Shown here: one piece after another, positions 39,562 to 50,000 of the stretch | Layout of the letters: each line of letters opens with the position of its first letter | Numbering within the stretch: the first letter of the stretch is position 1 | Assembly (NCBI RefSeq): GCF_041206865.1 | Contig: NZ_JBGEDP010000001.1 | Span: forward strand, 5,208,001 to 5,272,000 | Reading direction: 5' to 3' | From: Mycobacterium sp. HUMS_12744610 | GTDB lineage: Bacteria > Actinomycetota > Actinomycetes > Mycobacteriales > Mycobacteriaceae | DNA: 64,000 bases | Notes under the pieces: generated by a model | The model's input: the letters and a program-made list of their open reading frames with translations, nothing else | What the model was told of the DNA's origin: nothing | The model's database searches: none | Translations under genes and position numbers: made by a program

Positions 39562-40772
39562 GGGTTGATCGTGTTCTCCCCGTACTGGCGGCCCCAGACG
39601 TATTCGGTGAACATCGGCTGGCCGAGCTCCAAGTGGTTGTACGGCGCGATGCTGGCACCGGTGTCCATCACCAGATATGGCGCCGGCCACAGGTCGCGGG
39701 TGATGGTCTGCCAGCAGCCCGGCTCGCCGCCGGGCCCGCCGCGGGCGTTGACCCGCGGCAGGTTGTCGGGATAGACGTACGGGTTGGGGGCCCCGACGAC
39801 GGTTCCGGCCGCCGCCAGCGAGTAGCCGTTGCCGCCGACGGCGTGGGCGACTTTGGGTGCGGCGTCGTGAAAGTTGCGGACCGTGCAGAGCAGCTCGGGG
39901 CTGTAGGTGTCGAGCAGCCGCGCGGTGGGCACCAGATCGGCGGCCCCGCGCGTCAGGTACGGCCCGCCCCGGGCGAAGATTTCTTCGCCGTTGTGCCCCA
40001 GCCCGACCGCCGCCAACAGCGCCGCGTCCAGATCGTTCTGCTGTCTGGTCAGTGTGCGCGCGGTGGTCAACGCGTTCCGCAGGAAGCCCCACAGGTCAGG
40101 TGAGGCGCCGGCGTAAACGTCGGCCAGGTCAGCCAACCGCCGCACGTCGTGCCGGAACGCGGGCATGCGCGGGTTCAGCTGCGCCAGAATCTGGTTGCCG
40201 TTGACCAGCGCCTCCCCGAACCTGTCGCCCAGCCCGTTCAGCGCCTGCGCCAGCGCGGACAGCGTCGCGTTCAGCTCGACGGGGTCGACCTTCTCCGCGA
40301 GCGAGGTGACCGATTCGAACAACGTGTTGAACTCGGTCGTCACCGACCGCACCTCGATGACATCGTGTGTCGAGATATGCTGCGGCGCAGGGTTTGTAGG
40401 TGCGCTCAATGCCACGTACTTGTTGCCGAACAGGGTGGCCGCCTCGATGTTGGCCACCACGTTGGCCGGGATCAGCTCGATGTAGCGGGGGTTTACGTTC
40501 AGCAACAGCCTGGCCCCCGGTCTGCCCTCACGTTCGATCTCCGAGATGCCGGCCACCCGGCCGATCGCCACCCCGTTGTAGGTGACCTTCGCCCCCGGTT
40601 CCATCACCAACCCCGCCCGCGAAGCCACCATCGTCAGGGTCGTCTTGGGTGTGAAGTCGCCACGAAACTGCAGGTACACCAACGCCATAACCAGCCCGCA
40701 GGCCGACAGCAGGACCACGGCCTCCACATACAGCCACACGCGTCTGTCGGTCCGCATCGCCGGCGTCGTCAT
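39558..40772 (-). CDS. mce2A: Mce2A, mammalian-cell-entry family protein
   Basis: A 404-residue first Mce subunit. One membrane helix (YVEAVVLLSACGLVMALVYL) is followed by the MCE domain (LTMVASRAGLVMEPGAKVTY, NGVAIGRVAGISEIEREG, ATLFGNKYVALSAPTNPAP). The helical domain and the C-terminal region (DNLPRVNARGGPGGEPGCWQ) follow the Mce-A pattern. It begins five bases after the yrbE2B stop. Confidence 0.95.
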   Translation of the reverse strand: MTTPAMRTDRRVWLYVEAVVLLSACGLVMALVYLQFRGDFTPKTTLTMVASRAGLVMEPGAKVTYNGVAIGRVAGISEIEREGRPGARLLLNVNPRYIELIPANVVANIEAATLFGNKYVALSAPTNPAPQHISTHDVIEVRSVTTEFNTLFESVTSLAEKVDPVELNATLSALAQALNGLGDRFGEALVNGNQILAQLNPRMPAFRHDVRRLADLADVYAGASPDLWGFLRNALTTARTLTRQQNDLDAALLAAVGLGHNGEEIFARGGPYLTRGAADLVPTARLLDTYSPELLCTVRNFHDAAPKVAHAVGGNGYSLAAAGTVVGAPNPYVYPDNLPRVNARGGPGGEPGCWQTITRDLWPAPYLVMDTGASIAPYNHLELGQPMFTEYVWGRQYGENTINP

Positions 40773-40776
40773 GGCG

Positions 40777-41646
40777 TTACACCGTGAGGTTGAAGTTCGG
40801 GTCGACGCCGTAGAGCGCCAACTGGGCCAGCAGGACCACGAGCACCACCGAAACCAGGGAGAAACGCATCGAGCGGCCGACGGCCTGACCGACCCCGACC
40901 GGCCCGCCGCTGGCGGTGTAGCCGTAGTAGCAGTGGGTGATCATCACCACCACCGCCATGATGACGACCTCGAGCACCGACCAGCCCACGTCCTCGGGTC
41001 GCAGGAAGGTGCGGAAGTAGTGCTCGTAGGTGCCGTTGGACTGGCCGTAGAACACCGTCGTGACGAGTTGCCCGGAGGTGAAGGCCATGTCGAGGGCCAG
41101 CGCGTACAACGGCACGATCACCACCAGCCCGCCCAGGATCCGGGTCGAGACCAGAAACGAGATCGACTTGATGCCCATGACTTCCAGCGCGTCGATCTCC
41201 TCGCTGATCCGCATGGCACCCAACTGCGCGGTGGCGCCGGCGCCGACCGTGGCGGCCAGCGCGACGCCGGAGATGATGGGCGCGGCGACGCGCGTGTTGG
41301 CCAGTGCGGCAAAGAATCCGGTGAACGCCTCGACACCGATGTTGCCCAGCGACGCGAAGCCCTGGATGGCGATCAGCGATCCGCCGGACAGCGTCACGAA
41401 CCCGATGATGGCGACCGTGCCACCCACGATCGCCATCGCACCGGTTCCCATACCGATCTCGGCGATCAGCCGCAGCGTCTCCCGGTGATAGCGGCGCAGC
41501 GCCCACCCGATCTGCCAGACGCTGATCCGGGTGAACCGCGCGAAGATCCCGATCCGCTCGAACCGGCGCGCCGTGCCGCCTCCGTAGCGCCCGATGGTGG
41601 CCGCGGTGCGCGGGAAGCGGCCCCGTGCGACGACACCGGTGGACAT
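40777..41646 (-). CDS. yrbE2B: YrbE2B, MlaE-type permease of the Mce2 transporter
   Basis: A 289-residue MlaE-family permease, the membrane core of the Mce importer. It has about five to six membrane segments. The conserved segment GVALAATVGAGATAQLGAMR leads into the EIDALEVMG loop, which contacts the ATPase. The start at 41646 (MSTGVVARGRFPRTAATIG) lies one base after the yrbE2A stop. The ATPase (MceG) is not in this window and is normally encoded elsewhere. Confidence 0.93.
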   Translation of the reverse strand: MSTGVVARGRFPRTAATIGRYGGGTARRFERIGIFARFTRISVWQIGWALRRYHRETLRLIAEIGMGTGAMAIVGGTVAIIGFVTLSGGSLIAIQGFASLGNIGVEAFTGFFAALANTRVAAPIISGVALAATVGAGATAQLGAMRISEEIDALEVMGIKSISFLVSTRILGGLVVIVPLYALALDMAFTSGQLVTTVFYGQSNGTYEHYFRTFLRPEDVGWSVLEVVIMAVVVMITHCYYGYTASGGPVGVGQAVGRSMRFSLVSVVLVVLLAQLALYGVDPNFNLTV

Positions 41647-41647
41647 C

Positions 41648-42445
41648 TCAGCGCCCCGTTCCGAACCGGACACCGATCGTCGTCAGCACCACGTTGACCG
41701 CGAACAGCGCGATCACGCACAGCACCAGCGTCTCGTTGACGGCGATGCCGACGCCCTTGGGACCGCCCTTGGTGGTCAGGCCGCGGTAGCAGCCCACCAG
41801 CCCGGCGATCGTTCCGAACGTCGCCGACTTGACCACCGAGATGACCACCTCGGGCAGGCCGGTGACCAGGGTGAGGGTGCCGACGTAGGCGCCCGCCGAA
41901 ACGTGTTGGATGTAAACGCCGAAGATGAAACCGCCGACCAGGCCGATGGTGATCACCGCACCGTTGAGCAGGGTCGCGACGATGGTCGCGGCGACGACGC
42001 GGGGCACCACCAGCCGGTGGATGGGGTCGATGCCGAGGACCTCCATCGCGTCGATCTCCTCGCGGATGGTGCGGGCGCCCAGGTCCGCGCAGATCGCCGT
42101 GGACCCGGCGCCGGCGATCACGAGCACGGTGGTCAGCGGGCCCAGTTGGGTGACCGCGCCCAGCGCCGCGCCCGCACCGGAGATGTCGGCGGCTCCGAAC
42201 TCGGCCAGCAGGATGTTGAGCGTGAAGATGATGAGCACGGTCAGCGGAATCGCGACCGCGAGGGTCGGCAGCAGCGACACACTGGTGATGAACCAGCCCT
42301 GCTCGATCGTCTCGCGCCACTGAAAGGGCCTCCGGAACAGCGCTTTACCGGTCAGCACGCAGGTCCGGAAGAATCCGCCGACGGCGTCGACTCCCGGCTG
42401 GATCTGGCCGCGCAGGTAAGTGGTGATCACCGCGGGGGTGCTCAC
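41648..42445 (-). CDS. yrbE2A: YrbE2A, MlaE-type permease of the Mce2 transporter
   Basis: A 265-residue MlaE-family permease that pairs with YrbE2B. The sequence contains [40 protein letters not shown] with the [10 protein letters not shown] coupling loop, and four further hydrophobic segments. GTG start overlapping the mce2R stop (GTGA), so the regulator and transporter are translationally coupled. Confidence 0.94.
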   Translation of the reverse strand: MSTPAVITTYLRGQIQPGVDAVGGFFRTCVLTGKALFRRPFQWRETIEQGWFITSVSLLPTLAVAIPLTVLIIFTLNILLAEFGAADISGAGAALGAVTQLGPLTTVLVIAGAGSTAICADLGARTIREEIDAMEVLGIDPIHRLVVPRVVAATIVATLLNGAVITIGLVGGFIFGVYIQHVSAGAYVGTLTLVTGLPEVVISVVKSATFGTIAGLVGCYRGLTTKGGPKGVGIAVNETLVLCVIALFAVNVVLTTIGVRFGTGR

Positions 42446-43164
42446 TGCCGCTTCCCCCGGCGCTCGAGTGCGTCCAGCAGGGCCGCATTCGCCAGTTCCA
42501 GCGCGTGGTGGGCGGCGTCCTTCGCGCCGGGCCCGTCGCCGGCGCAGATCGCATCGGCCAGGGCCCGGTAGATCTCCGGGCGGTTACCTTCGGCGGTCAG
42601 CCCCGGGGCCACGGCGGCGATCGCCGGCTCGTATGCGGCGCGAAACGCGTTGTACATCAACCGGAACACGATCGATCCGGCGCTGTCGACCACATGGTCC
42701 CAGAACGAGAGCGCACGGCGTTGCCACTCGAGCGGGTCCGGCTCCGACTCGAGGGCGCGCAGCGAGTTCTCGAGCAGCCCCGCCAGGTCGGGCCCGTGTC
42801 GTTCGGCCGCCAGCTCGGCGACCTTCGGACCGTTGCGCAGCCGGGCCTCGAGGATGCTGCGGAAGACCGCGCCGTCGAGCTCGTCGTTGCGAAACAGCAA
42901 CCGCGGCAACAGGTCCAGGCCCGCGTGCTGCCGGAAGTCGCGCACCGTGGTGACGCCGCCCTGGCGCACGTCGACCAGCCCGGCCGCCGAGAGCCGCTTG
43001 AGCGCCTCGCGGACGGCGGGCCGCGATACGCCCAGCACCTCGGCGAGCCGGCGCTCACTGGGCAGGGCCGCACCGGGCTGCATCTCCCCGCTCAACACGT
43101 CGGCGGCGATCTGCTCGAAGACCTCTTCGGGCACCGAGCGGCGAATCACCGGTTGCAGCGCCAT
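42442..43164 (-). CDS. mce2R: Mce2R, GntR/FadR-family repressor of the mce2 operon
   Basis: A 240-residue regulator, the same length as M. tuberculosis Mce2R (Rv0586). The N-terminal winged helix is [20 protein letters not shown] followed by [17 protein letters not shown]. The rest is an all-helical FCD ligand domain. As the first gene of the operon it probably represses its own promoter; a palindrome matching the FadR-subfamily operator lies 37 bases before its start. The natural ligand may be a fatty acid or acyl-CoA, by analogy only. Confidence 0.95.
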   Translation of the reverse strand: MALQPVIRRSVPEEVFEQIAADVLSGEMQPGAALPSERRLAEVLGVSRPAVREALKRLSAAGLVDVRQGGVTTVRDFRQHAGLDLLPRLLFRNDELDGAVFRSILEARLRNGPKVAELAAERHGPDLAGLLENSLRALESEPDPLEWQRRALSFWDHVVDSAGSIVFRLMYNAFRAAYEPAIAAVAPGLTAEGNRPEIYRALADAICAGDGPGAKDAAHHALELANAALLDALERRGKRQ

Positions 43165-43200
43165 GCGGCAAGTCTGTGGGCCAGTTGGCCAGACGTCAAG

Positions 43201-43211
43201 TGGTAAGACCA
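43201..43211. promoter_or_regulatory. FadR-type operator in the mce2 control region
   Basis: TGGTAAGACCA is a perfect TGGT-N3-ACCA palindrome, the pattern bound by many FCD-type GntR regulators. It lies in the 200-base gap between mce2R and the oppositely oriented Rv0585c-like gene, so it could control both. Mce2R is the obvious candidate ligand. Confidence 0.55.
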
Positions 43212-43365
43212 GCGTGTCGCCGGACGGGCGGGCCCGAACCCGTGCGGTCGCGCGGCCGCCGAAGGCATCCTCGCCCGGCAGTCCGGTTTGCGGGGCGGGT
43301 TACCCTGACGCCGGGCTGCCGCGCGTGCGGCGCTGATCCGAAGGATCTCAAGGGACACTTGAAGC

Positions 43366-45756
43366 ATGCGAGTTGACGGGTGCGACATCGGTGTTTCCGG
43401 CAACTTGCTGCAACCGCTGATCCGGCGGACCAACGACATCCTGCGACTGGCCCTGGCCGCGTTGTTCCTTGCCACCGTGATCACGAGTTCGCTGATCACC
43501 CGGCCCGACTGGGTCTCGCTCGAGAGGTCCGTCTCCCAGATCGTCGGGGTGTTGTCGCCCGCGCAGTCCGACGCGGTCTACCTGGTGTACGGATTCGCGA
43601 TCGTGGCGCTGCCGTTCGTGATCCTGATGGGCCTGATCTTCTCCCGGCAGTGGAAGCTGTTGGGCGCCTACGCGGGGGCCGGGATAGTCTCCGTCGTCCT
43701 GCTGTCGATCAGCAGCAACCACATCGCGGCACCCCGATGGCACTTCGAGTTGTCCGACCGGCTCACCACGATGCCCGCCCAGTTCCTCGACGATCCGCGG
43801 TGGATCGCGATGCTGGCGGCGGTGCTGACGGTCTCGGGCCCCTGGCTGCCGGCGCGCTGGCGGCGCTGGTGGTGGGCGCTGCTGCTCGCCTTCGTACCGA
43901 TCCACCTCGTCATCAGCGCGATAGTGCCGGCGCGTTCGCTGCTGGGGCTGGCCGTCGGGTGGCTGGTCGGGGCGCTGGTGGTGCTGGCCGTCGGCACCCC
44001 CGCCCTCGAGGTGCCGCTCGACAGCGCGGTCCGGGCGATGGCCCGGCGCGGGTTCTTCGTGTCGCAGCTGACCGTGGTCCGACCGGCCGGCGCCGGGCCG
44101 CTGGTCCTGCGCGCCGCGTCGGCCAATGCCGACTCGGCGGCCGCGGCCTCGGCGGTGATGGAGCTCTACGGGCCCCATCAGCGCAGCGGCGGCGCACTGC
44201 GCCAGATCTGGCGCAAGGTGCGGCTGCGCGACAACGAGACCGCGCCCCTGGTGGCCTCGATGCGCCGCGCCGTGGAACACCGCGCCCTGATGTCAATCGC
44301 CATCGGCGACGCGGGCGTCGCCAACACCTCGACGATCGCCGTGACGCCGCTGGCGCGCGACTGGATGCTTTACGCCCACAACCCCGTTCGCGGTAGGACG
44401 CTCGACGAGTGCGCGCCCGAGGTCCCGGTCGCGCGGGTGTGGGAGGCGCTGCGCACGCTGCACGACCATCAGATCTCCCACGGGGATCTGCGCGGCCGCG
44501 AGATCACGGTGGCCGACGGCGCGGTGCTGTTCGGCGGGTTCGGCGCCGCCGAGTACGGCGCCACCGACGCGCAGTTCCAGTCCGACCTGGCCCAACTCCT
44601 GGTCACCACGACGGCGCTGTTCGACGCGGAGTCCGCGGTCGGCGCCGCGATCGGCGTCTTCGGCGAGGACGCCATCCTGACCGCCTCGCGCAGGCTCACC
44701 AAAATCGCTGTGCCCAAACGGCTTCGGAAGTCGCTGCCGAACGCCGGCGCCACCATCTCCAGCGCACGTGCCGAGGTCAAGCGGCAAACGGGCGCCGACC
44801 AGATCAAAACCGAAACCATCACCCGGTTCACCCGCGGCCAGATCATCCAGCTGGTGCTGTTCGGGGCGCTCGTCTATGTCGCCTACCCCTTCATCAGCAC
44901 CGTGCCCACGTTCTTCTCCGAGTTGAGGACCGCGAACTGGTGGTGGGCGCTGCTGGGGCTGCTGATCTCGGCGCTGACCTACGTGGGCGCGGCGGCCGCC
45001 CTGTGGGCGAGCGCCGACGAGTCGGTGAACTTCTGGAAGCTGTCGGTCGCGCAGGTGGCCAACACCTTCGCCGCCACCACCACGCCCGCCGGCGTCGGTG
45101 GACTGGCGCTCAGCACCCGTTACCTGCAAAAGGGCGGCGGGCTGTCGGCGGTGCGCGCCACCACGGCGGTGGCGCTGCAGCAATCGGTGCAGGTGATCAT
45201 GCACCTGGCGTTGCTCATTCTGTTCAGCACCCTGGCCGGTGCGTCGACGGACCTTTCCCACTTCGTCCCGACCGCCACCGTCCTGTACCTGATCGCGGGC
45301 GTGGCGCTGGGCATCGCGGGCACGTTCCTGTTCGTGCCCAAGCTGCGGCGCTGGCTGGCCACGGACGTGCGCCCCAAGCTGCAGGAGTTGGGCGCCGACC
45401 TCGTCGATGTCGCCCGCGAGCCCAAACGCCTGGGGCTGATCGTGCTCGGCTGTGCCGGAACGACTCTCGGCGCCGCGTTGGCGCTGTGGGCCAGCATCGA
45501 GGCCTTCGGCGGCGGCGCGTCGTTCGTCAGCGTCACGGTGGTGACGATGGTCGGCGGGACGCTGGCCTCCGCGGCACCGACACCCGGCGGCGTCGGGGCG
45601 GTGGAGGCGGCGCTGATCGGTGGTCTGGCCGCGTTCGGCGTGCCCGCGGCCATCGGCGTGCCGTCGGTGCTGCTCTACCGGGTGCTCACCTGCTGGTTGC
45701 CGGTGTTCGTCGGCTGGCCGGTGATGCGCTGGCTGACCAGCCACGAGTTGATCTAA
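43366..45756 (+). CDS. Integral membrane protein: degenerate kinase plus lysyl-PG-synthase-like flippase (Rv0585c-like)
   Basis: A 796-residue membrane protein, within one residue of Rv0585c. The N-terminal ~230 residues have about six membrane helices. A soluble middle part (residues ~235–470) resembles a serine/threonine or ABC1 kinase; its catalytic-loop equivalent is ISHGDLRGREITV. The C-terminal ~300 residues form an MprF-like flippase domain of eight or so helices, including ATTTPAGVGGLALSTRYL and SAAPTPGGVGAVEAALIG. MprF flippases move lipids across the membrane; the kinase-like part may regulate it. It diverges from mce2R. Confidence 0.9.
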   Translation: MRVDGCDIGVSGNLLQPLIRRTNDILRLALAALFLATVITSSLITRPDWVSLERSVSQIVGVLSPAQSDAVYLVYGFAIVALPFVILMGLIFSRQWKLLGAYAGAGIVSVVLLSISSNHIAAPRWHFELSDRLTTMPAQFLDDPRWIAMLAAVLTVSGPWLPARWRRWWWALLLAFVPIHLVISAIVPARSLLGLAVGWLVGALVVLAVGTPALEVPLDSAVRAMARRGFFVSQLTVVRPAGAGPLVLRAASANADSAAAASAVMELYGPHQRSGGALRQIWRKVRLRDNETAPLVASMRRAVEHRALMSIAIGDAGVANTSTIAVTPLARDWMLYAHNPVRGRTLDECAPEVPVARVWEALRTLHDHQISHGDLRGREITVADGAVLFGGFGAAEYGATDAQFQSDLAQLLVTTTALFDAESAVGAAIGVFGEDAILTASRRLTKIAVPKRLRKSLPNAGATISSARAEVKRQTGADQIKTETITRFTRGQIIQLVLFGALVYVAYPFISTVPTFFSELRTANWWWALLGLLISALTYVGAAAALWASADESVNFWKLSVAQVANTFAATTTPAGVGGLALSTRYLQKGGGLSAVRATTAVALQQSVQVIMHLALLILFSTLAGASTDLSHFVPTATVLYLIAGVALGIAGTFLFVPKLRRWLATDVRPKLQELGADLVDVAREPKRLGLIVLGCAGTTLGAALALWASIEAFGGGASFVSVTVVTMVGGTLASAAPTPGGVGAVEAALIGGLAAFGVPAAIGVPSVLLYRVLTCWLPVFVGWPVMRWLTSHELI

Positions 45757-45783
45757 AGGCGCCGATGGCGCTGGGCCGCATAC

Positions 45784-48408
45784 CTATTCGGAACCGGCGG
45801 CCACCACCAGCACCATCGAGCGCCGCACGCTTGCGCCGACCGTGGTGGTGAGAAAGACCGGGTAGTAGTCCTCGGGGACCTCCGGTGTCAGGGTGATCGC
45901 GACGCTGGCGGTGGCCGATCCGTCGGGGCCGAACTCGCCGAACGACCGTGACGGTGCGATCCCCGGCTCGGGCGAGACGCCGGTGACGGTGTAGCCGCCG
46001 GGGCCGTCGGTCATGCGCTGCAGCTCGACCTTCACCGTGCCGGTGCTTCCCGGCGCGATCGTGACCGCGGGCCGCGGGACGTTCGCGGTCACCGCCGAAG
46101 CGCCCGTGCCGAACGACGGCCCGGCGCTGGATACGCTTGTCCCCCAACGCTTGTCGGGGTAGGTGGCGAGCGAGAATGCCAGGTCGCCGCCGGTGCGGAT
46201 GATCGACTCCGGAAGAAACGTGTGGTCGGTGGCCCGGCCGTCCACGCGCAGGCCGCTGATGTACTTCAGGTGGCTGGGCCCGGAGGCGCCCGGTGCGGTC
46301 ATCCGGATCGACTTGCCACCCGGGAGCCCGATCACGGCCCGGTCGAACAACGGCGCGCCCACGCTGAGCACCGGCACCGCCGGGATGGCCGGATACAGCC
46401 CGAGCGCGGCCCACACGTACCAGCTGGACAGCGCGCCCAGGTCGTCGTTGCCCGGCGCGCCGTCGGGCGTCGGGCCGTAGAGCCCGCGCACCCGGTCGAC
46501 CGTGAGCTGAGTCTTCCAGGGCTGCCCGACGTAGTTGTACAGCCACGGCACCCCGAAGCTTGGCTCGTTGCCGGCCCACAGGTAGGGCTCGTTGGGGCCG
46601 ACGTTGAGTTTGCGGGTGAAGCGGTCGAGCCGACCGGCCACCTGGTTGCGTCCGCCGAGGGCGGTCACCAGGCCGGCGACGTTGTGCGGCACCGACCAGA
46701 CGTATTGTTCGGCGTTGCCCTCGTCGTACCCGTCCTGGCCGAAGCCCTCGGAGTCGACGAATCCCGGTCCCCCGCTGAAGAACCCCATCGGGCTGCGGGG
46801 CGAGATGTAGCGGGTGCTGGGGTTGAACAGGTTCTGCCAGTACTGCGCCCGGGCCTGGAATTCGGCGGCGGTCGCGGTGTCCCCGAGCGCGTCCGCGAAG
46901 CGGGAGATGGCGAAGTCGTCGATCGACCACTCCAGCGTGATCGAGGCGTCGGCGATGCGGCCGCCGGTGCGGAATTCCAGGGTGAACGGCGCGTACCGCA
47001 GCGCCAGGTAGGTGGCGATGCCCGGCCGCTCCACGTAGCCGTTGAGGCCCACCCCGCCCTTGGTCGCCGCGTGCACCATGTACCGCAATGCCGTTGCGCG
47101 GTCGAAGTTCTCGGCGCCGTAGGCATTGAGGTTGGCGATCAGCGGCACGACGCTGTCCCCGGTCATCTCCCCGGTCGCGGAATTGGCCAGCGCCCAGCGC
47201 GGCAGCGCCCCGCTCTGCGTGGCGTCGTTGATCAGCGATTGGGCCATGTCGCTTGCCCGCTGCGGGAAGAGCAGCGCCTGCAGGGCCGCCAGACACCGGT
47301 AGGTGTCCCAGTCGGAGAAGTTCGCGTACTGGGTGTGCCCGTCGGGCACGGTGTGGATGGCGCCGTCGAAGCCGAGGTAGCGCCCGTCGGCGTCGTTGAA
47401 GGTGTTGGGGTGCAGCAGCGAGTGGTAGAGCGCGGTGTAGAAGGTCTCCAGATTGTCGGGGTTGTTGCCGGCCACGGCGATTCGGGACAGCGTGGCGTTC
47501 CACTGTGACGCGGCGGCGGCGCGGATCCCGTCGAAGCCGTCCACGTTCTCGGCTTCCAGGTTCGCCCTGGCCCCGTCGATGCTGACGTAGGAGATCGCGG
47601 TCCGCACCTCGATCTGCGAGCCGGCGGGGAACTCCACGTAACCCCCGCTGTAGGGCGACGCGGCGCCGCGGGCGCCGGCATAGATCCAGTAGCCGTCCCA
47701 GGTGCCGTAGGAAAGGAACGGTCGGTTGAACTTCATCGCGAAGTACACGGTGTAGGTGTTGTTTTTGCCGCAGAACCCGCCACTGGTCGCCCATCCGGTG
47801 ATCGTGGTGTTGTCCTCGCCGATCTGGATGGCCGCGCGGGAGTTGCCGGCCAGCGACGCGCCGGAGCGCACGTGGAACAGGGCGGGCCGGCCGTTGTGCG
47901 GGTAGCTGAACCGGCCGACCCCGGTGCGGGTGGTGGCGGTCAGTTCGGCGCTCACCCCGGTGTCGGGGAACCGCACCCGGTAGTAGCCCGGCTCGCCGAC
48001 CTCGGTGTCGTCGTGGGCGATCGTCTCCCAGGCGTTCCACGGCTGCGAGCCGAGCGCGGTGGTGGTCGGCAGCATCGAGATGTCGCCGAAGGCGGCGCAG
48101 CCGACCGACGCGTGGGTCATGCTGAACCCGGTGGAGCGCGGGTTGTCGTAGTTGTAGCCGGCGTAGTTGTAGACCGTGTCCGGTGAGTACTGCACCATGC
48201 CGAACGGCACCGTCGGGCCTGGGAAGTTGTTGATCTCGCCGACGGTCTCGCCCCCGGTCCCGGTGCCGATGAGGGTGTCGACGTAGTCGACGGGATTCGC
48301 GACGAGCTTGGGCTCCCCCTCGTAGGCGGTGGGCGGAGCCGCCGCGATGAACGTCAGGAACACCGCCGTCGCCACCACCAGCGCGAGCAGGGCGCTTCGT
48401 GACCGCAT
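45784..48408 (-). CDS. Secreted alpha-mannosidase, glycoside hydrolase family 92 (Rv0584-like)
   Basis: An 874-residue exported GH92 enzyme, close in length to Rv0584. An N-terminal signal sequence ([20 protein letters not shown]) is followed by the GH92 start [19 protein letters not shown], then [14 protein letters not shown] and [11 protein letters not shown]. The late signature [21 protein letters not shown] carries conserved acidic residues. GH92 enzymes are calcium-dependent inverting exo-alpha-mannosidases, so mannosylated envelope glycans (lipoarabinomannan, mannoproteins) are likely substrates. It converges with the Rv0585c-like gene. Confidence 0.92.
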   Translation of the reverse strand: MRSRSALLALVVATAVFLTFIAAAPPTAYEGEPKLVANPVDYVDTLIGTGTGGETVGEINNFPGPTVPFGMVQYSPDTVYNYAGYNYDNPRSTGFSMTHASVGCAAFGDISMLPTTTALGSQPWNAWETIAHDDTEVGEPGYYRVRFPDTGVSAELTATTRTGVGRFSYPHNGRPALFHVRSGASLAGNSRAAIQIGEDNTTITGWATSGGFCGKNNTYTVYFAMKFNRPFLSYGTWDGYWIYAGARGAASPYSGGYVEFPAGSQIEVRTAISYVSIDGARANLEAENVDGFDGIRAAAASQWNATLSRIAVAGNNPDNLETFYTALYHSLLHPNTFNDADGRYLGFDGAIHTVPDGHTQYANFSDWDTYRCLAALQALLFPQRASDMAQSLINDATQSGALPRWALANSATGEMTGDSVVPLIANLNAYGAENFDRATALRYMVHAATKGGVGLNGYVERPGIATYLALRYAPFTLEFRTGGRIADASITLEWSIDDFAISRFADALGDTATAAEFQARAQYWQNLFNPSTRYISPRSPMGFFSGGPGFVDSEGFGQDGYDEGNAEQYVWSVPHNVAGLVTALGGRNQVAGRLDRFTRKLNVGPNEPYLWAGNEPSFGVPWLYNYVGQPWKTQLTVDRVRGLYGPTPDGAPGNDDLGALSSWYVWAALGLYPAIPAVPVLSVGAPLFDRAVIGLPGGKSIRMTAPGASGPSHLKYISGLRVDGRATDHTFLPESIIRTGGDLAFSLATYPDKRWGTSVSSAGPSFGTGASAVTANVPRPAVTIAPGSTGTVKVELQRMTDGPGGYTVTGVSPEPGIAPSRSFGEFGPDGSATASVAITLTPEVPEDYYPVFLTTTVGASVRRSMVLVVAAGSE

Positions 48409-48581
48409 AGCTGTTCCTTACTGCATGGCGGCCACTTCGCGCGGCATTTCGCATGCGACGGGCGCGGGGCACCACGCAGACACCGGCGTGCTCGAGGCGA
48501 ACCAGCAACATTGTGAACGCACCTGGACTAGCTCGTCTCGACGCGACTATCCCAGTTGCCGCAAGTTTTCGGGAGATCTCC

Positions 48582-48665
48582 GTGGCGCAACACTTCCTTG
48601 CAGCAACCATTTCCGTGGCGGCGATTCTGGCGCTGGCCGGTTGCGGCCCGCACCACCGTCCATCG
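48582..48665 (+). pseudogene. Lipoprotein N-terminal fragment (LpqN position)
   Basis: GTG at 48582, with GGGAG just upstream, encodes MAQHFLAATISVAAILALAG followed by Cys21: a complete lipoprotein signal with lipobox LAGC. After GPHHRPSGR the frame runs into sequence that is antisense to the PAS–ANTAR remnant. Only the export signal of a lipoprotein survives. In M. tuberculosis lpqN (Rv0583c) lies beside the Rv0584 mannosidase, so this is probably its relic. Confidence 0.5.
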
Positions 48666-48908
48666 GGACGATCCCGGCTCTGGGCGATCTGCTGGGCGAG
48701 GAGCCCCAGCTTCATGTTGTGCACCTGGGACAACGACGACCTCGTGCACGGCCCCGCCGGTGTCGACGATGCGGTGCCGGGTGCTGAACGCCGTCTGGCG
48801 GCCGTTGACCATGCCGTCGATGCTCGCGGCCACCCGCTCGCGATCCTCGGGATGTTTGTGCGAGAGCACCAGTTCGGTGGTCGGTGTCACGCTGCCGGGC
48901 CGGCTCGC
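48665..48908 (-). pseudogene. PAS–ANTAR regulator remnant with internal deletion
   Basis: The minus strand encodes the end of a PAS domain (TPTTELVLSHKHPEDRERVA, TRHRIVDTGGAVHEVVVV) and, after a frame change near 48735, the end of an ANTAR RNA-binding domain (SQVHNMKLGLLAQQIAQ). The sequence between them and the protein's N-terminus are missing, and the upstream side is cut where galK ends. ANTAR proteins are transcription antiterminators; this one cannot work. Confidence 0.65.
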
Positions 48909-50000
48909 TCACACGTCCGGCCCCGCGCCCGCGGCCGCGCGGGTGCGGATGATCACCGGCCGCGGGTGGCCCGCGGCGGTCACCGTCCGGCGCAACGTCT
49001 TGGTGACGGCGTCGGCCCGGCTGTCCGGCACCAGCGCGATCACACAGCCGCCGAACCCGCCGCCGGTCATCCGGGCACCGAGCGCACCCACGCGCACCGC
49101 GGTGTCGGCGATCAGGTCGATGTGCTCGGTGGTGATGCCGAAATCGTCGCGCATGGACACGTGCGAGGAGGTCAGGATGCGTCCGGCTTCGACGAAGTCC
49201 GACTCCCCCAGCGCCGCGACGAAATCCAGCACCCTGCCGTTCTCGGTGAGAACATGGCGTGCGCGACGGGCATCGATCGGGTCGCCGATCTCGTCCAGCG
49301 CCGCGCTGCCGCGATCCCAGATCTCGCGCAACGACGTTGCCCGCAGACGTGCGGCCGCCCGCTCACAGGATGCGCGGCGGGCCGCGTATTCGCCACCCGC
49401 GTGGGCGTGGCGGGCGCGGGAGTCGATGAGCAGCAGCGCTACACCCTCGGCGTCCGGATCGAAGGGCACCGGCGCAACGCTGAGATCGCGGAAATCGATC
49501 AGCAACGCCGTCGACGGTTCGCCGAAAAGGGCGGCCAGCTGGTCGAGCAGACCGCTGGGAACGCCGACGTACTCGTTTTCGGCGCGCTGGGCGAGCCGCG
49601 CCTGCTCCTTTTTGTCGATGCGGACGCCGGCGGCCGTCGCGAGGGCGCCCAGCGTCGCGCATTCCAGCGCCGCCGAGGACGAGAGCCCCGAGCCCATCTC
49701 CACGTCGCTGGTGATCCGCATCGCGCCGCCGGGCACCGGGTGGCCGGCCTGCCGCAGCGCCCACACGACCCCGGCCACGTAGGCGGCCCAGCCGGCCACC
49801 TGACCGGGAACGACGCCGAGGCCGAAACGCACGACGTCGGGTGCGCGGTTGCTGCTCACGGTGAGCGCATCGCCGCCGTCGGGGGCGAACGTCACCACGG
49901 TGCGTTGCGGCAGCGCGATCGGCACCGCGAAGCCCAGGTTGTAGTCGGTGTGCTCCCCGATCAGGTTGACCCGCCCGGGCGCGGCGTGGCGGACCGTCAT
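48909..50000 (-). CDS. galK: Galactokinase
   Basis: A 363-residue galactokinase, the same length as M. tuberculosis GalK, phosphorylating galactose at C1 in the Leloir pathway. The GHMP motifs are [32 protein letters not shown] and [15 protein letters not shown]. The ATG at 50000 overlaps the galT stop by four bases. Confidence 0.96.
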   Translation of the reverse strand: MTVRHAAPGRVNLIGEHTDYNLGFAVPIALPQRTVVTFAPDGGDALTVSSNRAPDVVRFGLGVVPGQVAGWAAYVAGVVWALRQAGHPVPGGAMRITSDVEMGSGLSSSAALECATLGALATAAGVRIDKKEQARLAQRAENEYVGVPSGLLDQLAALFGEPSTALLIDFRDLSVAPVPFDPDAEGVALLLIDSRARHAHAGGEYAARRASCERAAARLRATSLREIWDRGSAALDEIGDPIDARRARHVLTENGRVLDFVAALGESDFVEAGRILTSSHVSMRDDFGITTEHIDLIADTAVRVGALGARMTGGGFGGCVIALVPDSRADAVTKTLRRTVTAAGHPRPVIIRTRAAAGAGPDV

